DNA from: Aspidiotus rigidus
Lineage: Eukaryota > Arthropoda > Insecta > Hemiptera > Diaspididae
Direction of reading: 5' to 3'
Length of the DNA: 64,000 nt
Assembly (NCBI GenBank): GCA_035079385.1
Contig: JAVHKY010000012.1
Location: 2,400,501 to 2,464,500, forward strand
The position numbers were made by a program, and so were the translations under genes. Under the pieces are notes generated by a model, which worked only from the letters and a program-made list of their open reading frames with translations, was not told the DNA's origin and made no database searches. Below, piece after piece: positions 1 to 9,952 of this stretch (the stretch's first letter is position 1; every line of letters begins with the position of its first letter).

Positions 1-42
1 TCATTCATTCCCCTTACCCTACCTCTTTGAAGGAAGGTGAAG

Positions 43-58
43 GAGAAACTCAAAGAAA
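43..58. repeat. Target-site duplication of PLE-A, left copy
   Basis: The 16-mer gagaaactcaaagaaa occurs here and again at 3280-3295, exactly flanking the Penelope-like element. This fixes the insertion boundaries and shows a single integration event. Confidence 0.85.
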
Positions 59-138
59 GTTTTGTTTTTACGTGACAAACAGATATCAATTTAAATGAGA
101 CAGTTTGCTTTTGTTGCCACCTTTATTCAAAAACAACT

Positions 139-178
139 CGACGTTTCGACGCACCTCGTCGTCATCATCAGGAAACGT
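139..178 (-). ncRNA. Hammerhead-like stem-loop, inverted PLE-A copy
   Basis: This is the mirror image of the 3191-3232 motif. Read on the minus strand it has CTGATGA, a GACG/CGTC stem and GAAAC. See the plus-strand entry for the structural reasoning. Confidence 0.4.
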
Positions 179-281
179 ACTGAAATAAAGTAAAATTACA
201 AAGAGAGAGGTGACCAGATATGAACAGAAAAAAGGAAAAAGCACGTGCCAACAAGATCAGGACCGGAGATAAAATTAATAA

Positions 282-875
282 TTACAATTCACGAATGAGT
301 GACGCATAAGTGTTGGCGAGATTAGAAGTATCGGTCTTGAAATTCACATTGTTACATCTTAAAATATGTAGTACTTCCAACATCTTCCTCTTCTTATCAT
401 TTTTCTCACGACCAACTATTTTAATTAAGTCAAAATTAAAACTGTGCCCTGTATCACAAGAGTGAGAGGCCAAAGCAGTGTGATTGCTTCGATTCTTAAC
501 ATCATTCTTGTGTTGGTCGACCCTCTTCTTTAACAGTTGAGAGGTCTCCCCCACATAGAATGTATCCGGGCACACCGAACAGGGAACCTTGTATACAACA
601 CCAGAATTTTTCAAGGTGGGGTTTGGGTCTTTAGTTTTCGAAAAGAATTTTTCTCTTAAGGTGTTGTAACTGCCGAAAGAAATACAATTTTGGTTATCCA
701 ATTTCTGCAGGATCTTACGAATAATCGCGCTGCTTGGACCTATAAACGGGATCGAGAAATATTTCTTATTAGTTAAACATGAATTATTAATACTAGTAGG
801 GTCACAATACACAATATTCTTAATAAACTTAGAGGGATAGCCGTTTTCACGTAGCGTGTCACAAAATTCGGTCAT
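282..875 (-). CDS. GIY-YIG endonuclease region with the last RT residues, uninterrupted (inverted copy)
   Basis: A 197-residue open frame lying in the inverted terminal repeat. It starts with the last RT residues and runs straight through the junction that is frameshifted in the plus-strand copy. Motifs: a cysteine pair before the nuclease (VPCSVCP), FYVG and GETS as the GIY-YIG core, KKRVDQH with the conserved arginine, a TALASHSCDTGHSF metal-binding-like segment, and a downstream LEVLHI helix holding a candidate catalytic glutamate. GIY-YIG domains of PLEs nick the target DNA. The copy is a fragment of the full polyprotein and probably has no promoter of its own, so expression is doubtful. 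Its value is as an internal reference for the broken copy at 2537-3087. Confidence 0.75.
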   Translation of the reverse strand: MTEFCDTLRENGYPSKFIKNIVYCDPTSINNSCLTNKKYFSIPFIGPSSAIIRKILQKLDNQNCISFGSYNTLREKFFSKTKDPNPTLKNSGVVYKVPCSVCPDTFYVGETSQLLKKRVDQHKNDVKNRSNHTALASHSCDTGHSFNFDLIKIVGREKNDKKRKMLEVLHILRCNNVNFKTDTSNLANTYASLIREL

Positions 876-884
876 AATTTGGTC

Positions 885-2540
885 ATGAAATTTCTCATTG
901 GGTGTGAAGTGAATGCACTGTATGAAAGATCGTCACTCCTTACGGAAGAACTGCGAATATTAGAGGATAGGTTTTCATCAATTGTGGACTGCCAGGTAAT
1001 TTTTAGGATGGCTTACGAATTCATCACTTGGAAAATACAGAAAGAACGAAAAATCGTTACCACACGTCACGACAATAAATTTAGCTCCATCGTTCGCTGC
1101 GATGAACCAAAAACTTCAGTTCCTATCAATGAAAGGTGGTTCAAAAACTTGACTAACACGGCGGTACCAATGGATGTGCAACGAGTGTTACAGATGGGTC
1201 CAAAGTTCTGTCTCCCTCCCCAAAGGTTGCCTATCGATAAAATCATTACAGACAGCGAGTACATTATCCAACGTTCGAACTCAACTACAGAAGAGAAAGA
1301 AGAAGCCCGTTACCGTATCGCTGCTCATTTAAAACGAGTCTGTGCGCCAGGCGCGTTCCATAGACGGTTCCGTGCTCCTCATGTTTTACATAAGGACCTA
1401 CAATGTACTAGGCAATTTCTGGAGCAGAACAAGGACGTCCTTGTATTGTCAGCTGATAAAGGAAGTACGACTGTTCTAATGGAAAAGAAAGTGTACCACG
1501 AAAAAGTACTGGGGTTGGTAGAAGATGAATCAACTTACAAAAAGTTGGCCACGGATCCGACCTCGAGTCTTCAACGAAAAAGCAATGAATTGGTCCAACA
1601 GTTGTGCAAAGAAAATTATATCGACGACAAGCTCAGGAAATATCTCACTGACTACGTTGCAGTCTCGCCCAAATTTTATGGATTACCTAAAATACATAAG
1701 CCGGATACGCCACTGCGGCCCATTGTGTCCTGTACAAACTCACCTACGTACAAGCTTTCACAGTTTATGGCAGAGATTTTGTCTAATATCCGCAACGAGG
1801 ACCACAACACCCGTTCCTCATCTGACCTCATACGGGCTATTTCATCCGCCGAATTGGACCCATCACACATTATGGTGTCCTTTGATGCCGTGTCATTGTT
1901 CACCACGATTCCGGTCTCGATGGCCATGCAGGTGATAGAAGAAAGATGGGGCGAGTTGGCTGGTGTGTGGACAGCGATGGGGAAGGACGTTTTTTTCAAA
2001 GTGCTTAAATTCTGCCTCTCTGGAAGCTATTTCAGCTATAATGGCATCATATACTCACAAATAGAGGGTCTAGCTATGGGCAGCCCCCTCTCCCCAATTG
2101 TAGCGGAACTGGTACTCGACAAACTGTTCGCCTCATTGGATGGTACTTTTGGTTCCAGTATCAGCTTCAAGACCAAGTATGTGGACGACAGTCTGTTTTT
2201 CGTGAATGAAAGCATTTGTGACGATCTTCTAGAATGTTTGAACAACTTTGACAGCAGAATTAAATTTACCGTCGAAAAAGAAGAAAACCGATCAATAAAT
2301 TTTTTAGATCTCACAATCGTTAGATGTGAAAACAACCCCACCCCCATTTTTAATTTATATAAAAAACCTACCCACACGGGTAGACTTATTAACTATTTTT
2401 CAAATCAACCCTTACATGTAAAATCCAACACTGCCAAAAATCTGATGAACCGTTACCTTTCGAACTCTAATCCTAAATTTCATGACCAAATTATGACCGA
2501 ATTTTGTGACACGCTACGTGAAAACGGCTATCCCTCTTAA
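885..2540 (+). CDS. Penelope-like reverse transcriptase (N-truncated, frameshifted at the end)
   Basis: An open frame of about 551 codons from the first ATG (885). Motifs in order: LSADKGSTTVLMEKK (N-terminal RT motif), YGLPKIHKPDTPLRPIVS, SFDAVSLFTTIP with the first catalytic aspartate, GLAMGSPLSP, KYVDDS with the catalytic DD pair, and INFLDLTI. This order is typical of Penelope RTs, which are related to telomerase RT. The start ATG and next two codons lie inside the inverted repeat, so the natural N terminus is probably missing and the present start is borrowed from the junction. The frame stops at TAA within ccctcttaag; one fewer T, as in the inverted copy, would continue into the GIY-YIG region. 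The RT core has all the catalytic residues I can see. Confidence 0.85.
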   Translation: MKFLIGCEVNALYERSSLLTEELRILEDRFSSIVDCQVIFRMAYEFITWKIQKERKIVTTRHDNKFSSIVRCDEPKTSVPINERWFKNLTNTAVPMDVQRVLQMGPKFCLPPQRLPIDKIITDSEYIIQRSNSTTEEKEEARYRIAAHLKRVCAPGAFHRRFRAPHVLHKDLQCTRQFLEQNKDVLVLSADKGSTTVLMEKKVYHEKVLGLVEDESTYKKLATDPTSSLQRKSNELVQQLCKENYIDDKLRKYLTDYVAVSPKFYGLPKIHKPDTPLRPIVSCTNSPTYKLSQFMAEILSNIRNEDHNTRSSSDLIRAISSAELDPSHIMVSFDAVSLFTTIPVSMAMQVIEERWGELAGVWTAMGKDVFFKVLKFCLSGSYFSYNGIIYSQIEGLAMGSPLSPIVAELVLDKLFASLDGTFGSSISFKTKYVDDSLFFVNESICDDLLECLNNFDSRIKFTVEKEENRSINFLDLTIVRCENNPTPIFNLYKKPTHTGRLINYFSNQPLHVKSNTAKNLMNRYLSNSNPKFHDQIMTEFCDTLRENGYPS

Positions 2541-3087
2541 GTTTATTAAGAATATTGTGTATTGTGACCCTACTAGTATTAATAATTCATGTTTAACTAA
2601 TAAGAAATATTTCTCGATCCCGTTTATAGGTCCAAGCAGCGCGATTATTCGTAAGATCCTGCAGAAATTGGATAACCAAAATTGTATTTCTTTCGGCAGT
2701 TACAACACCTTAAGAGAAAAATTCTTTTCGAAAACTAAAGACCCAAACCCCACCTTGAAAAATTCTGGTGTTGTATACAAGGTTCCCTGTTCGGTGTGCC
2801 CGGATACATTCTATGTGGGGGAGACCTCTCAACTGTTAAAGAAGAGGGTCGACCAACACAAGAATGATGTTAAGAATCGAAGCAATCACACTGCTTTGGC
2901 CTCTCACTCTTGTGATACAGGGCACAGTTTTAATTTTGACTTAATTAAAATAGTTGGTCGTGAGAAAAATGATAAGAAGAGGAAGATGTTGGAAGTACTA
3001 CATATTTTAAGATGTAACAATGTGAATTTCAAGACCGATACTTCTAATCTCGCCAACACTTATGCGTCACTCATTCGTGAATTGTAA
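2537..3087 (+). pseudogene. GIY-YIG endonuclease region, separated from RT by a 1-bp insertion
   Basis: It carries the same 180-odd residues as the inverted copy: VPCSVCPDTFYVGETS, KKRVDQHKND, SHSCDTGHSF and a C-terminal RCNNVNFK...LIREL tail. It lies in a different frame from the RT because of one extra T near 2537-2538. The domain is otherwise open to its stop at 3085-3087. A programmed frameshift is unlikely because the inverted copy of the same element lacks the extra base; a post-insertion mutation or sequencing error fits better. Confidence 0.8.
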
Positions 3088-3190
3088 TTATTAATTTTAT
3101 CTCCGGTCCTGATCTTGTTGGCACGTGCTTTTTCCTTTTTTCTGTTCATATCTGGTCACCTCTCTCTTTGTAATTTTACTTTATTTCAGT

Positions 3191-3232
3191 ACGTTTCCTG
3201 ATGATGACGACGAGGTGCGTCGAAACGTCGAG
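3191..3232 (+). ncRNA. Hammerhead-like stem-loop in the PLE-A 3' UTR
   Basis: CTGATGA (3198-3204) is followed by GACG, a loop, CGTC and GAAAC (3222-3226). This is the order of a hammerhead ribozyme core, and PLE terminal repeats are known to carry hammerheads. Two cautions apply. One extra U separates CTGATGA from the stem. Also, ACGTTTC before the core can pair with GAAACGT after it, forming a plain nested hairpin instead. I therefore call it hammerhead-like, not a proven ribozyme. Confidence 0.5.
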
Positions 3233-3279
3233 TTGTTTTTGAATAAAGGTGGCAACAAAAGCAAACTGTCTCATTTAAA

Positions 3280-3295
3280 GAGAAACTCAAAGAAA
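3280..3295. repeat. Target-site duplication of PLE-A, right copy
   Basis: A second exact copy of the 16-mer found at 43-58, directly after the element's 3' terminus (...tctcatttaaa). Confidence 0.85.
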
Positions 3296-3539
3296 ATGAG
3301 ATTATCTTTAGAATAGAAAAGGTCTATGCACCTCGCCAGGGGGCCTACCTTTTCAGCTACCTAAAATCTGTTGCTACCTAACATGGGATGCTATGGAAAA
3401 TCTGTCGTTTTTATCTGTCGCTCGATTATGCTCGATTTTTCAGAAATACCTCCCCAATATACAAGACGTGTTCCACGTCAAAAAAAAATTAGATGCCATT
3501 TCAGGACTACAATGACAGCGGCGCTGTCCCGAGAATTTT

Positions 3540-4275
3540 TCCAAGTCCCCCTCCTATCATATAAGGCTAACAGCCTAAAGTTTTTCTAGGTCCCGAAAAT
3601 GATGATAGGACAACTTGAACCGCTGCAATTTCAAAGAAGCCTTTGTTTATCTAAGTCCTCCTGTCATATATAGCTCAACAGTGGAAATTTTTCCAAGTCC
3701 CTAGCTCGAGAGTCGAAATTTTTTTAAGCCCCCCTCCTATCATATATAGCTCGAGAGTGGAAATGTTTCCAAGTCCCTTTCACCTTTCGAGCTATATATG
3801 ATAGGAAGGGGACTTGTAAAAATGTTGACTCCCGAAGTCCCTAAAATAAGTCCAGGTCACTGATGACGTCCTATTTTATGCTAGGTTTATAGTAGGTCTA
3901 GGCCTCTTGCATAGGTACAAGCTTTATAGGTCTAGGCTTGCTTGAACCAAAACCAATTTGACTCGTATTTTTAAGTCATATTAGGCTCGAGAGTATAAAT
4001 TTTTCTAAGCCTCTCTCCTGTCATATTATATAGCTCGAGAGTCAAATTTTATCCAAGTCCCCCTCCTATCATAATATATAGCTCGAAAGTCTAAATCTTT
4101 CCAAGTTCACCTCCTATCATGTATAGCTTAAGAGTCGTAATTTTTCTAAGTCCCTCCCCCCTTCCGTGATATCATCAACCTCAGATTGCGAACGCGAGTC
4201 GAAATTTTTCTGAGTATCCCTCTCATCATATATGCTCAAGAGTCGAAATTTCATAAGTAACCCCCCCCCCCTCCT
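3540..4275. repeat. Cluster of the ~45-50-bp dispersed motif (tatcatatatagctcgagag family)
   Basis: Imperfect tandem units are built from CCTCCTATCATATATAGC, then CTCGAGAGTCGAAATTTTTCC-like bases, then AAGTCCC. At least seven units are legible between 3640 and 4250, one of them inverted at about 3785-3835. The same motif recurs across the window in both orientations. No coding potential is visible. The stretch 4275-4640 holds TGACGT-type pieces and nothing else I recognise. Confidence 0.75.
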
Positions 4276-4639
4276 CCGTGACGTAATCAACCTCGTGACA
4301 TCATCAATTTTATGAAGTCATCAATCTCCCTAAAAAATCATAGTTTCCGCAAAAAGGGGAGATCTTCGTAACATACTTACGTCCTCATGTATTCTCACTG
4401 ACGGTTCTTAAGGTCATCGAGAAGTGGGTATGACCTTTTGGATTCCTCTCTCTCTCTACCAAATTTCACACCCATTTTTCATGCAGAATGGGTGGCCATA
4501 TTTTAAGCCCTTCACTATATAAAGCCATTTTCACAATAATTTTGAATTTTAATTTTTCGTAGAAAAATTGTACTTAGATCAAAAAAGAAAAATTTCGCTT
4601 GACTTCCAGAATTTTTTATTTCCGTTCAAAACGTTTGGG

Positions 4640-5330
4640 ACCAAACTTCCAAACAGGACATTATCTCATATAATATCTGATTGTCTCTCCGCTCTTCAAT
4701 CCATTCTTCCATCCCTTCTCTTGTTAATTCATCCTTAACGTTATCGATTATCTGTTTGATCGATTCTCCCGTCCCCAACTCCCCATTAATATTAATTTTT
4801 TCTGGATTCCCGGTCATACATAGGAGTTTTCAACAACGAAATTGCAGACGTAAATCTAAATCAGTTCCTTCGTCACCAGTCTCATCAAATCTGCACGTAT
4901 ATCCTCTCATTCAATGCTCTACACGAGATGACTGGGCAATGTCGTTCTCGAAATCCGTTAATAATCTGAAAATCTCACTACATATTTTCTCGTTCAACCT
5001 CTACTTCACGCACTTCCTTGGTATAAACTTTTTGACCCCGCTCTCTCATAGTTAAACCCAGCCACCATCGGTTCGGGCACAATCGACTGCCCATTCACCT
5101 AGAACGTTTAAATCTTTCTGAATCTGACATATGCCCCCTCTCCATCTATCATTACCTTCGCGAATATACAGAAATATTGAACATTAGACAGAGATTATAC
5201 TCGAAAGCTATCAATCTACAATTTTCTAATACTCTGAAAGCCGCCGACCTCCTATCATCCGAAAACCTTTCAATTTTCCCGCACATTTTGAAATTTATTT
5301 CAGATCTACCTCCTTCTGTCGACATTTAAA
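4640..5330 (+). pseudogene. Jockey-like non-LTR element: decayed RNase H region
   Basis: Read across frames, the plus strand gives ISDCLSALQSILPS, the RNase H 'SDS-SAL' helix motif, and then FFWIPGHTGVFNNEIADVNL, which matches the conserved W-P-GH-G-NE-AD block of retrotransposon RNases H. Several stops and frameshifts separate the pieces. After about 4980 only weak resemblance remains. It is a relic, with no neighbouring RT of the same orientation. The catalytic first aspartate region is not recognisable. Confidence 0.55.
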
Positions 5331-5396
5331 TTCAGCTCAACTTTAAATATTTTCCTACAGGGTAAGACCTAGTAGCCATCCCTTTTCCAACACTTG

Positions 5397-5626
<230 letters not shown>

Positions 5627-5689
5627 GTTTCCTGTTTATTAATTGTTTTTGTTTGTTTTATGTTTTTTTAGCGGCGAACCCGCTATCGC

Positions 5690-5960
5690 TTTTGTTGGGG
5701 GTACTTTCAGGAAATTTTCGTCTGTGAACAGTCCGAGGTTGATGACGTCACGAAGAGGGGAGAGAGACTTGGAAAAATTTAGACTCTCGAGACTAATATG
5801 ATAGGAGCGACGAGGGGACGCAGAGAACCTGTAGTCTTATGGTATTGCATATCGGGCTCATTGAAGGGGCTAGGCCTTCCGGATTGGTATAAAAGTCTTG
5901 CGGGTTCCCTGGTCGCCGTTGCAAAACTTGCAACGGTATCCTAATTTTCTTATTTTTCCT
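5690..5960. repeat. Dispersed-motif fragment and a CAGRGAACCTG-type end
   Basis: It contains the inverted dispersed motif (acttggaaaaatttagactctcgag, then atatgatagga) and a TGACGTCA octamer. At 5830 a cagagaacctgtagtcttatgg piece resembles the left end of the CAGGGAACCTGTTTTAT MITE family. I see no matching right end. Confidence 0.5.
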
Positions 5961-7733
5961 TTGATTTTCCTCTTTGTAAACTTCAGAGGACGACTAATCA
6001 TGACTTTCCCGAACTTTTTTGCACTAGTGCAAAAATGAAGGCCGCAAACGGCTCAAATAGATGGATTTGTGCTTTCAATTGTTGATTCGAATATTTTGCT
6101 TCTTGCACTGAAAAGTGGTTACAAATGTAACGCTTTTTGAGCAAGTAACCTGAAACATAATTTTTTTGGATACAGTTGTTCGAAAAGCTCTCATTTTGTT
6201 TCTAAAAGTGAGCGTTTTTTGTTCTGAACAGTGACGCCATGTGAAAGTGAAACAAAATGAAAAAAGTGAACAGTAATGAGAAAATCTTTGCCACTTTGGC
6301 TGAAGGCTGATTTCCTTTGTTTACCTGCTCTAATTTCAATTTACTCGTACTTTTTGTAAAACGATCCGAAAAGTCTACTACGTTGCAGCGTGGTCAACAA
6401 GCTTCTGTATTTGTGCGCTCATCGGCTCGTTTCGCACACTCGCACTCGTACGTTAGTGCTTGCTATCCCACGCTGCAACCATAAGTGGTGGAATAGATTT
6501 CTCTCAGGGGAGCTAAAAATTCTTTTGTTGATTTTTTAAATTTCATCCTATTATTAAATGAAGCATCTTTTCATTTTTTTTTCTCTCTTTTGTGAGGGGG
6601 GCTTGCCCCCTACTTTTTGTCTGGGGAAGCGAGTTGATCCCTCTATTCCGTCACCTATGGCTGCAACGTATAATAACTATTATTTTATTCTTCCAAAAAG
6701 ATTCAAGAAAGTTCGATAAAAGTGCTTGTTTTCCAATTTCTTGCTTAATTTTATTTTTTGAAAATTTCATGGCTTCTTGTTATCAACAAAGCATATTTTT
6801 TTCACGATTCTAAAGGCTAAATTTTGACACAATTGTCAGTATACCTTTCCATCACACTAGCCACATGAAAAACCCGTACAAAAATTCTTGGAAAGACCTA
6901 TAGACGAGAAATTTCGTGTTCGCTTGTTTGCTCGTTTCGTATTAATGCACGATGAGTTTTCATTGCGAACTTGAACGTCATTTACTAGGTTATAAGAATA
7001 CGTACTTTCATGTATGTATGTCATTGTAACGAGTAAGTCGCATACTAATCAGACGCAATAAACAATTAAAACTGGATGAAGAACTATAGGTACTGTACGT
7101 CCGTTATGAAATCATAAGAGTAGTTATGGATGATTGATTTTGCTCAGCTGTCATCAATAAAACAGGGTCAATTTTCGATAACGGTTTCAGATTATATAGG
7201 AAGAGGTTGTATAGATGCTGACCTTATAAGGATGTTTACTCGACAGAATTATTACAATGTTGTCATCTTCTTTTATGGAAATGTTTATTATATTTATAGT
7301 AAAAATAATAGAAATCAAAAGATCCGCCATTTTTAGAAAATATTTTTTGGAAAAAATAATCACAATAAAAAGTACGAAAGTTTTAAACTCGAATTTTTCT
7401 TTCAAATTGGCCACAGTTTCAGTAGATATGGAATGTTCAAAATCGCTTCGGACCGAAATCGAAAAATTTGGTGCCTTACCGGCTATCCATTTGATAACGA
7501 TGAAGAACTTGTAACTTTCTTTACAACGGGTCGAGACTGAAATTACCTCGCTTTCAAGATATTCGACGCTAACTTTGAAGTCTCTCTGTCTAACGTTACG
7601 AATTAAAAAATTTGTTCTTAAAGTAGTGAAACTCGAAGAAATGTTTCACGGTATTTCAATACAGTAGAATATACATGAAAGTTTCTCTAAAATAGAATAC
7701 TACGACTTTCTTAACTAAAATGAACGAGGAACG
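5960..7733. other. No gene recognised
   Basis: AT-rich DNA with short, unconvincing open frames in several phases, for example around 6592-6813 and 7130-7514. No domain, splice pattern or repeat architecture stands out. Confidence 0.5.
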
Positions 7734-8132
7734 CAGGGAGCCTGTTTTATGGGTCAAATTGGTTTTGATATATTGAGAATTGAATTCAAAGTTAAGAGTT
7801 CCGAAGTGTTCAGATTTTTCCGAGTCCCCCGTATCATACATGTACGGTGTCCGTCGAAGGCTGTCCGGCAACCTCACCTAACTTGTTGGGAGAACAAAAT
7901 CTAACCTGACTATAGAAAAGGGACGTTTTGTGGGGGGGGGGTTCTTCATTGTACCAAGGGGGTCACGGCACCCCTGTCCAGGGACTTGAAATTTTTCGAG
8001 TGCAGCTTTGAGGTACATAGGGATGTTGGACTTATAAAAATTTTGGGTAGGTCAGTTTTTGCCAGACAGTGCTGAACGAACGGCACACACGGCAAAATTT
8101 TCCAGATAATCCCCCACAGAACAGGTTCCCCG
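7734..8132. mobile_element. MITE with CAGGGAACCTGTTTTAT-type inverted ends, copy 1
   Basis: The left end CAGGGAGCCTGTTTTATGGG is mirrored by the right end ACAGGTTCCCCG. The interior carries an 'acggcacacacggcaaaattt' tract and one dispersed-motif unit, and shares its order with copies at 16906-17210 and 25419-25832. It is non-coding. No clear target duplication is visible. Confidence 0.55.
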
Positions 8133-8339
8133 TTGAAAAATGTCTAAATTAGTTGTTACTATCTTCCATTAATTTTTATTTTTTGTCGCATCAGGACACA
8201 CAAACAGAGAAAAAATGTCTACAAATTTTCAGTTTTCTATCTTGTTAACATCAAGTGTTTGTCTCAAAGTCTGAGATCTTTTCTAGGCTCAGAGAATATT
8301 GAATTCAAGATTAAACAGAACTATTCCTTTCCTGTAATT

Positions 8340-8870
8340 CATTTAACGAGAATAGCAACTTCAGTTAAAGTTGCGGGCTCGGAGTGCGCAGATAGGGACA
8401 ATGAAGACGAATTGGGCTGTTGAGGTCAGAATGTTAGCAGTTGAGTGAAAGAGCGTGGTAACTGAGAGGAGGAACACCTGCTAAAAGGCATGGGCTGAGT
8501 AAAGTCCTCCAAGGACTAGTCGAAGCTCAAAAAATTGAATGAAGTCCAGCAATTTCAAGATTGCTTTGCTGGAGTGGCCGTGTATTGGAGAACTGTAATC
8601 AAGTTGGGAACGGATTGGACTATAGCAGAGTTGGGGGAGGAATTTGTGGTAACAGCCGGTGTGAGGATGCAATGGGTGCATTTTGCTCTTCAGATTGGAG
8701 ATTTTAAAGTTGAATGTAGATGAGACCCAGGAATTTTGCAGAAGGTGATAGTGATTGTGAAGTTCTGTAAATGTAGAGAAGAAAGGAGGTGTAGGGCTAA
8801 ATCAACCTGAAGATTCTTCAAAGGAATCAAAGCGCAACCAATTTGATTCATCTAGCTGGCCTGAAAAATG
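8340..8870 (-). pseudogene. Jockey-like non-LTR element: RT C-terminal fragment
   Basis: The minus strand reads NLKSK, then KFLPQLCYSPIRSQLDYSSP, IHGHSSKAILKLLDFIQ and LRLVLGGLYSAHAF. This matches the post-catalytic 'LVRSKLDYG-P-YG...LDP-QN..LRLALGAFR' block found in Jockey-type elements. The longest open piece is 8481-8681. Upstream residues (8700-8870) match the preceding linker only in shifted frames. Stops in the GVPPL region at 8340-8480 confirm decay. Confidence 0.6.
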
Positions 8871-9725
8871 TGCTGAATCGTTTGTAGTGGTTTGTATGCT
8901 CATTTATCGTCAAATCTCATCTTTGGTAACTCCGGAGTGGGGGGATGCTGACCTTGGTGGTCGCTTTTTCAAACTACGAACTGAAAATCACGTAGAATGG
9001 TTTGTAGTCAATTGTATCCCCTTTTGTTGACATGTATATATGTGTTTGAGCTGCGTTAACAGTTGGAAATTCGCTTTACGCTTTTCGCGTGATACTTGAC
9101 CTTGACCTACTTTCGGTCTTCGAGCCCTCTACATGAATCTTGAAAAAGGGCTCTTCAACCCTCAATTAGGCCTGAAGACCTTGACAATTTCGGCTCTACA
9201 TAGAAAAGCTATACATTAAGAAGAAATTGATAATGGGAGGGGCCTTCGAGCTGTGTATAGGAGCAGGAAATTGAATGTATGGATTGAGCTAGAGTTACGA
9301 TAGCCACGATTTGAAGAAAATACGAGAAAAGTGGATAAAAATAGAGTGCAATTGGTCCCATTTTCTCCCCACTTGACAAAAAAAAAAAAAAAGGAGTACG
9401 ACTGACAAATACAGAAATGGAGATGAAAATATATACGTGGATTTCATCAGAAGTATTGCCTTTCCCTTGAAGAGATGTTCAGGGGTTTTCGAGTAAAAGG
9501 AACTTGAAGGAAGCATACAAAAAAATAAATTATTAGATGAAATCAAGTCCAAAATCAAAGAGATAAGCAAATGAGACCAGTACATCATATCATATCTAGT
9601 CAATATTGAGGTTTGAGAGTACAAACAATGTATTCAAAGGAATTTACTTACTTCTCAGTTGGAGTTGAAAAAAGAAGCAATCTCGGTCAATTTGCCGGCT
9701 CTTCTCCCTTGATGGTTACTAACAC
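8870..9725. other. No gene recognised
   Basis: This interval lies between a Jockey relic and the MITE/PLE-B1 nest. It holds a 13-A run near 9379 and a minus-strand open frame at 9295-9624 without recognisable features. Confidence 0.45.
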
Positions 9726-9744
9726 ACATGATCAAATTTCAAAC

Positions 9745-9759
9745 TTTTGGAATGTTATT
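9745..9759. repeat. Target-site duplication of PLE-B1, left copy
   Basis: ttttggaatgttatt here matches 12241-12255. A third copy at 9778-9792 is separated from this one by 18 bp made of the element's own 3'-terminal bases plus one linker base, so the left flank and element tip are tandemly repeated. Confidence 0.8.
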
Positions 9760-9792
9760 AATGACAGAATACTCAACTTTTGGAATGTTATT
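9760..9792. repeat. Extra copy of element tip plus target duplication
   Basis: A 33-bp unit, aatgacagaatactcaac followed by ttttggaatgttatt, is repeated next to itself. It joins the PLE terminus to the target duplication and so arose during or after insertion. Confidence 0.75.
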
Positions 9793-9871
9793 AATGACAG
9801 AATACTCAAAGAGTAGAGTAAACGAGAAACTAATTACAAAGACCGCAGATATAAAGGAGAAGATGCGAGAT

Positions 9872-9897
9872 CTTTCGGTTAACAAACCATCATCGGG
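9872..9897 (-). ncRNA. Hammerhead-like stem-loop, PLE-B1
   Basis: The minus strand reads CGATGATGGTTTGTTAACCG then AAAG: a GGTT/AACC stem between a CGATGAT box and a GAAA box. The position just after the GIY-YIG region matches PLE-A, but the stem sequence differs and stays paired. Confidence 0.4.
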
Positions 9898-9952
9898 TAA
9901 AGTTAGAACGCCACTGACCCAGATACGACTTATAAACAGAATACCAACGAGA

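Larger units (their letters stand above)
90..893 (-). repeat. Inverted terminal copy of the PLE-A 3' end
   Basis: About 804 bp that is the reverse complement of 2475-3280. It includes the end of RT, the whole GIY-YIG region, the 3' UTR and the hammerhead-like motif. The only clear difference I found is one base missing relative to the 3' copy at the ...CCCTCT(T)AAG... site. The inner boundary lies at the shared bases gaaattt; the outer boundary coincides with the element's 3' terminus. PLEs are known for terminal repeats that may be inverted or partial (pLTRs). Confidence 0.9.
59..3279 (+). mobile_element. Penelope-like retroelement PLE-A, bounded copy
   Basis: A Penelope-like element flanked by a 16-bp direct repeat. 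Its order is: about 31 bp of unique leader, an inverted copy of its own 3' end (90-893), a reverse transcriptase ORF, a GIY-YIG endonuclease region, and a 3' UTR with a hammerhead-like stem-loop. The inverted copy matches 2475-3280 almost perfectly, so the insertion looks recent. It carries one visible lesion, a one-base difference at the RT/GIY-YIG junction near 2537, and its RT is probably 5'-truncated. PLEs insert by target-primed reverse transcription using RT plus GIY-YIG; that is family knowledge. Calling it a single insertion is an inference from the flanking repeat. Confidence 0.9.

Noticed and set aside
1525..1935. Second plus-strand open frame within the PLE-A RT
   Set aside because: It is a shadow of the RT frame with arginine- and proline-rich noise.
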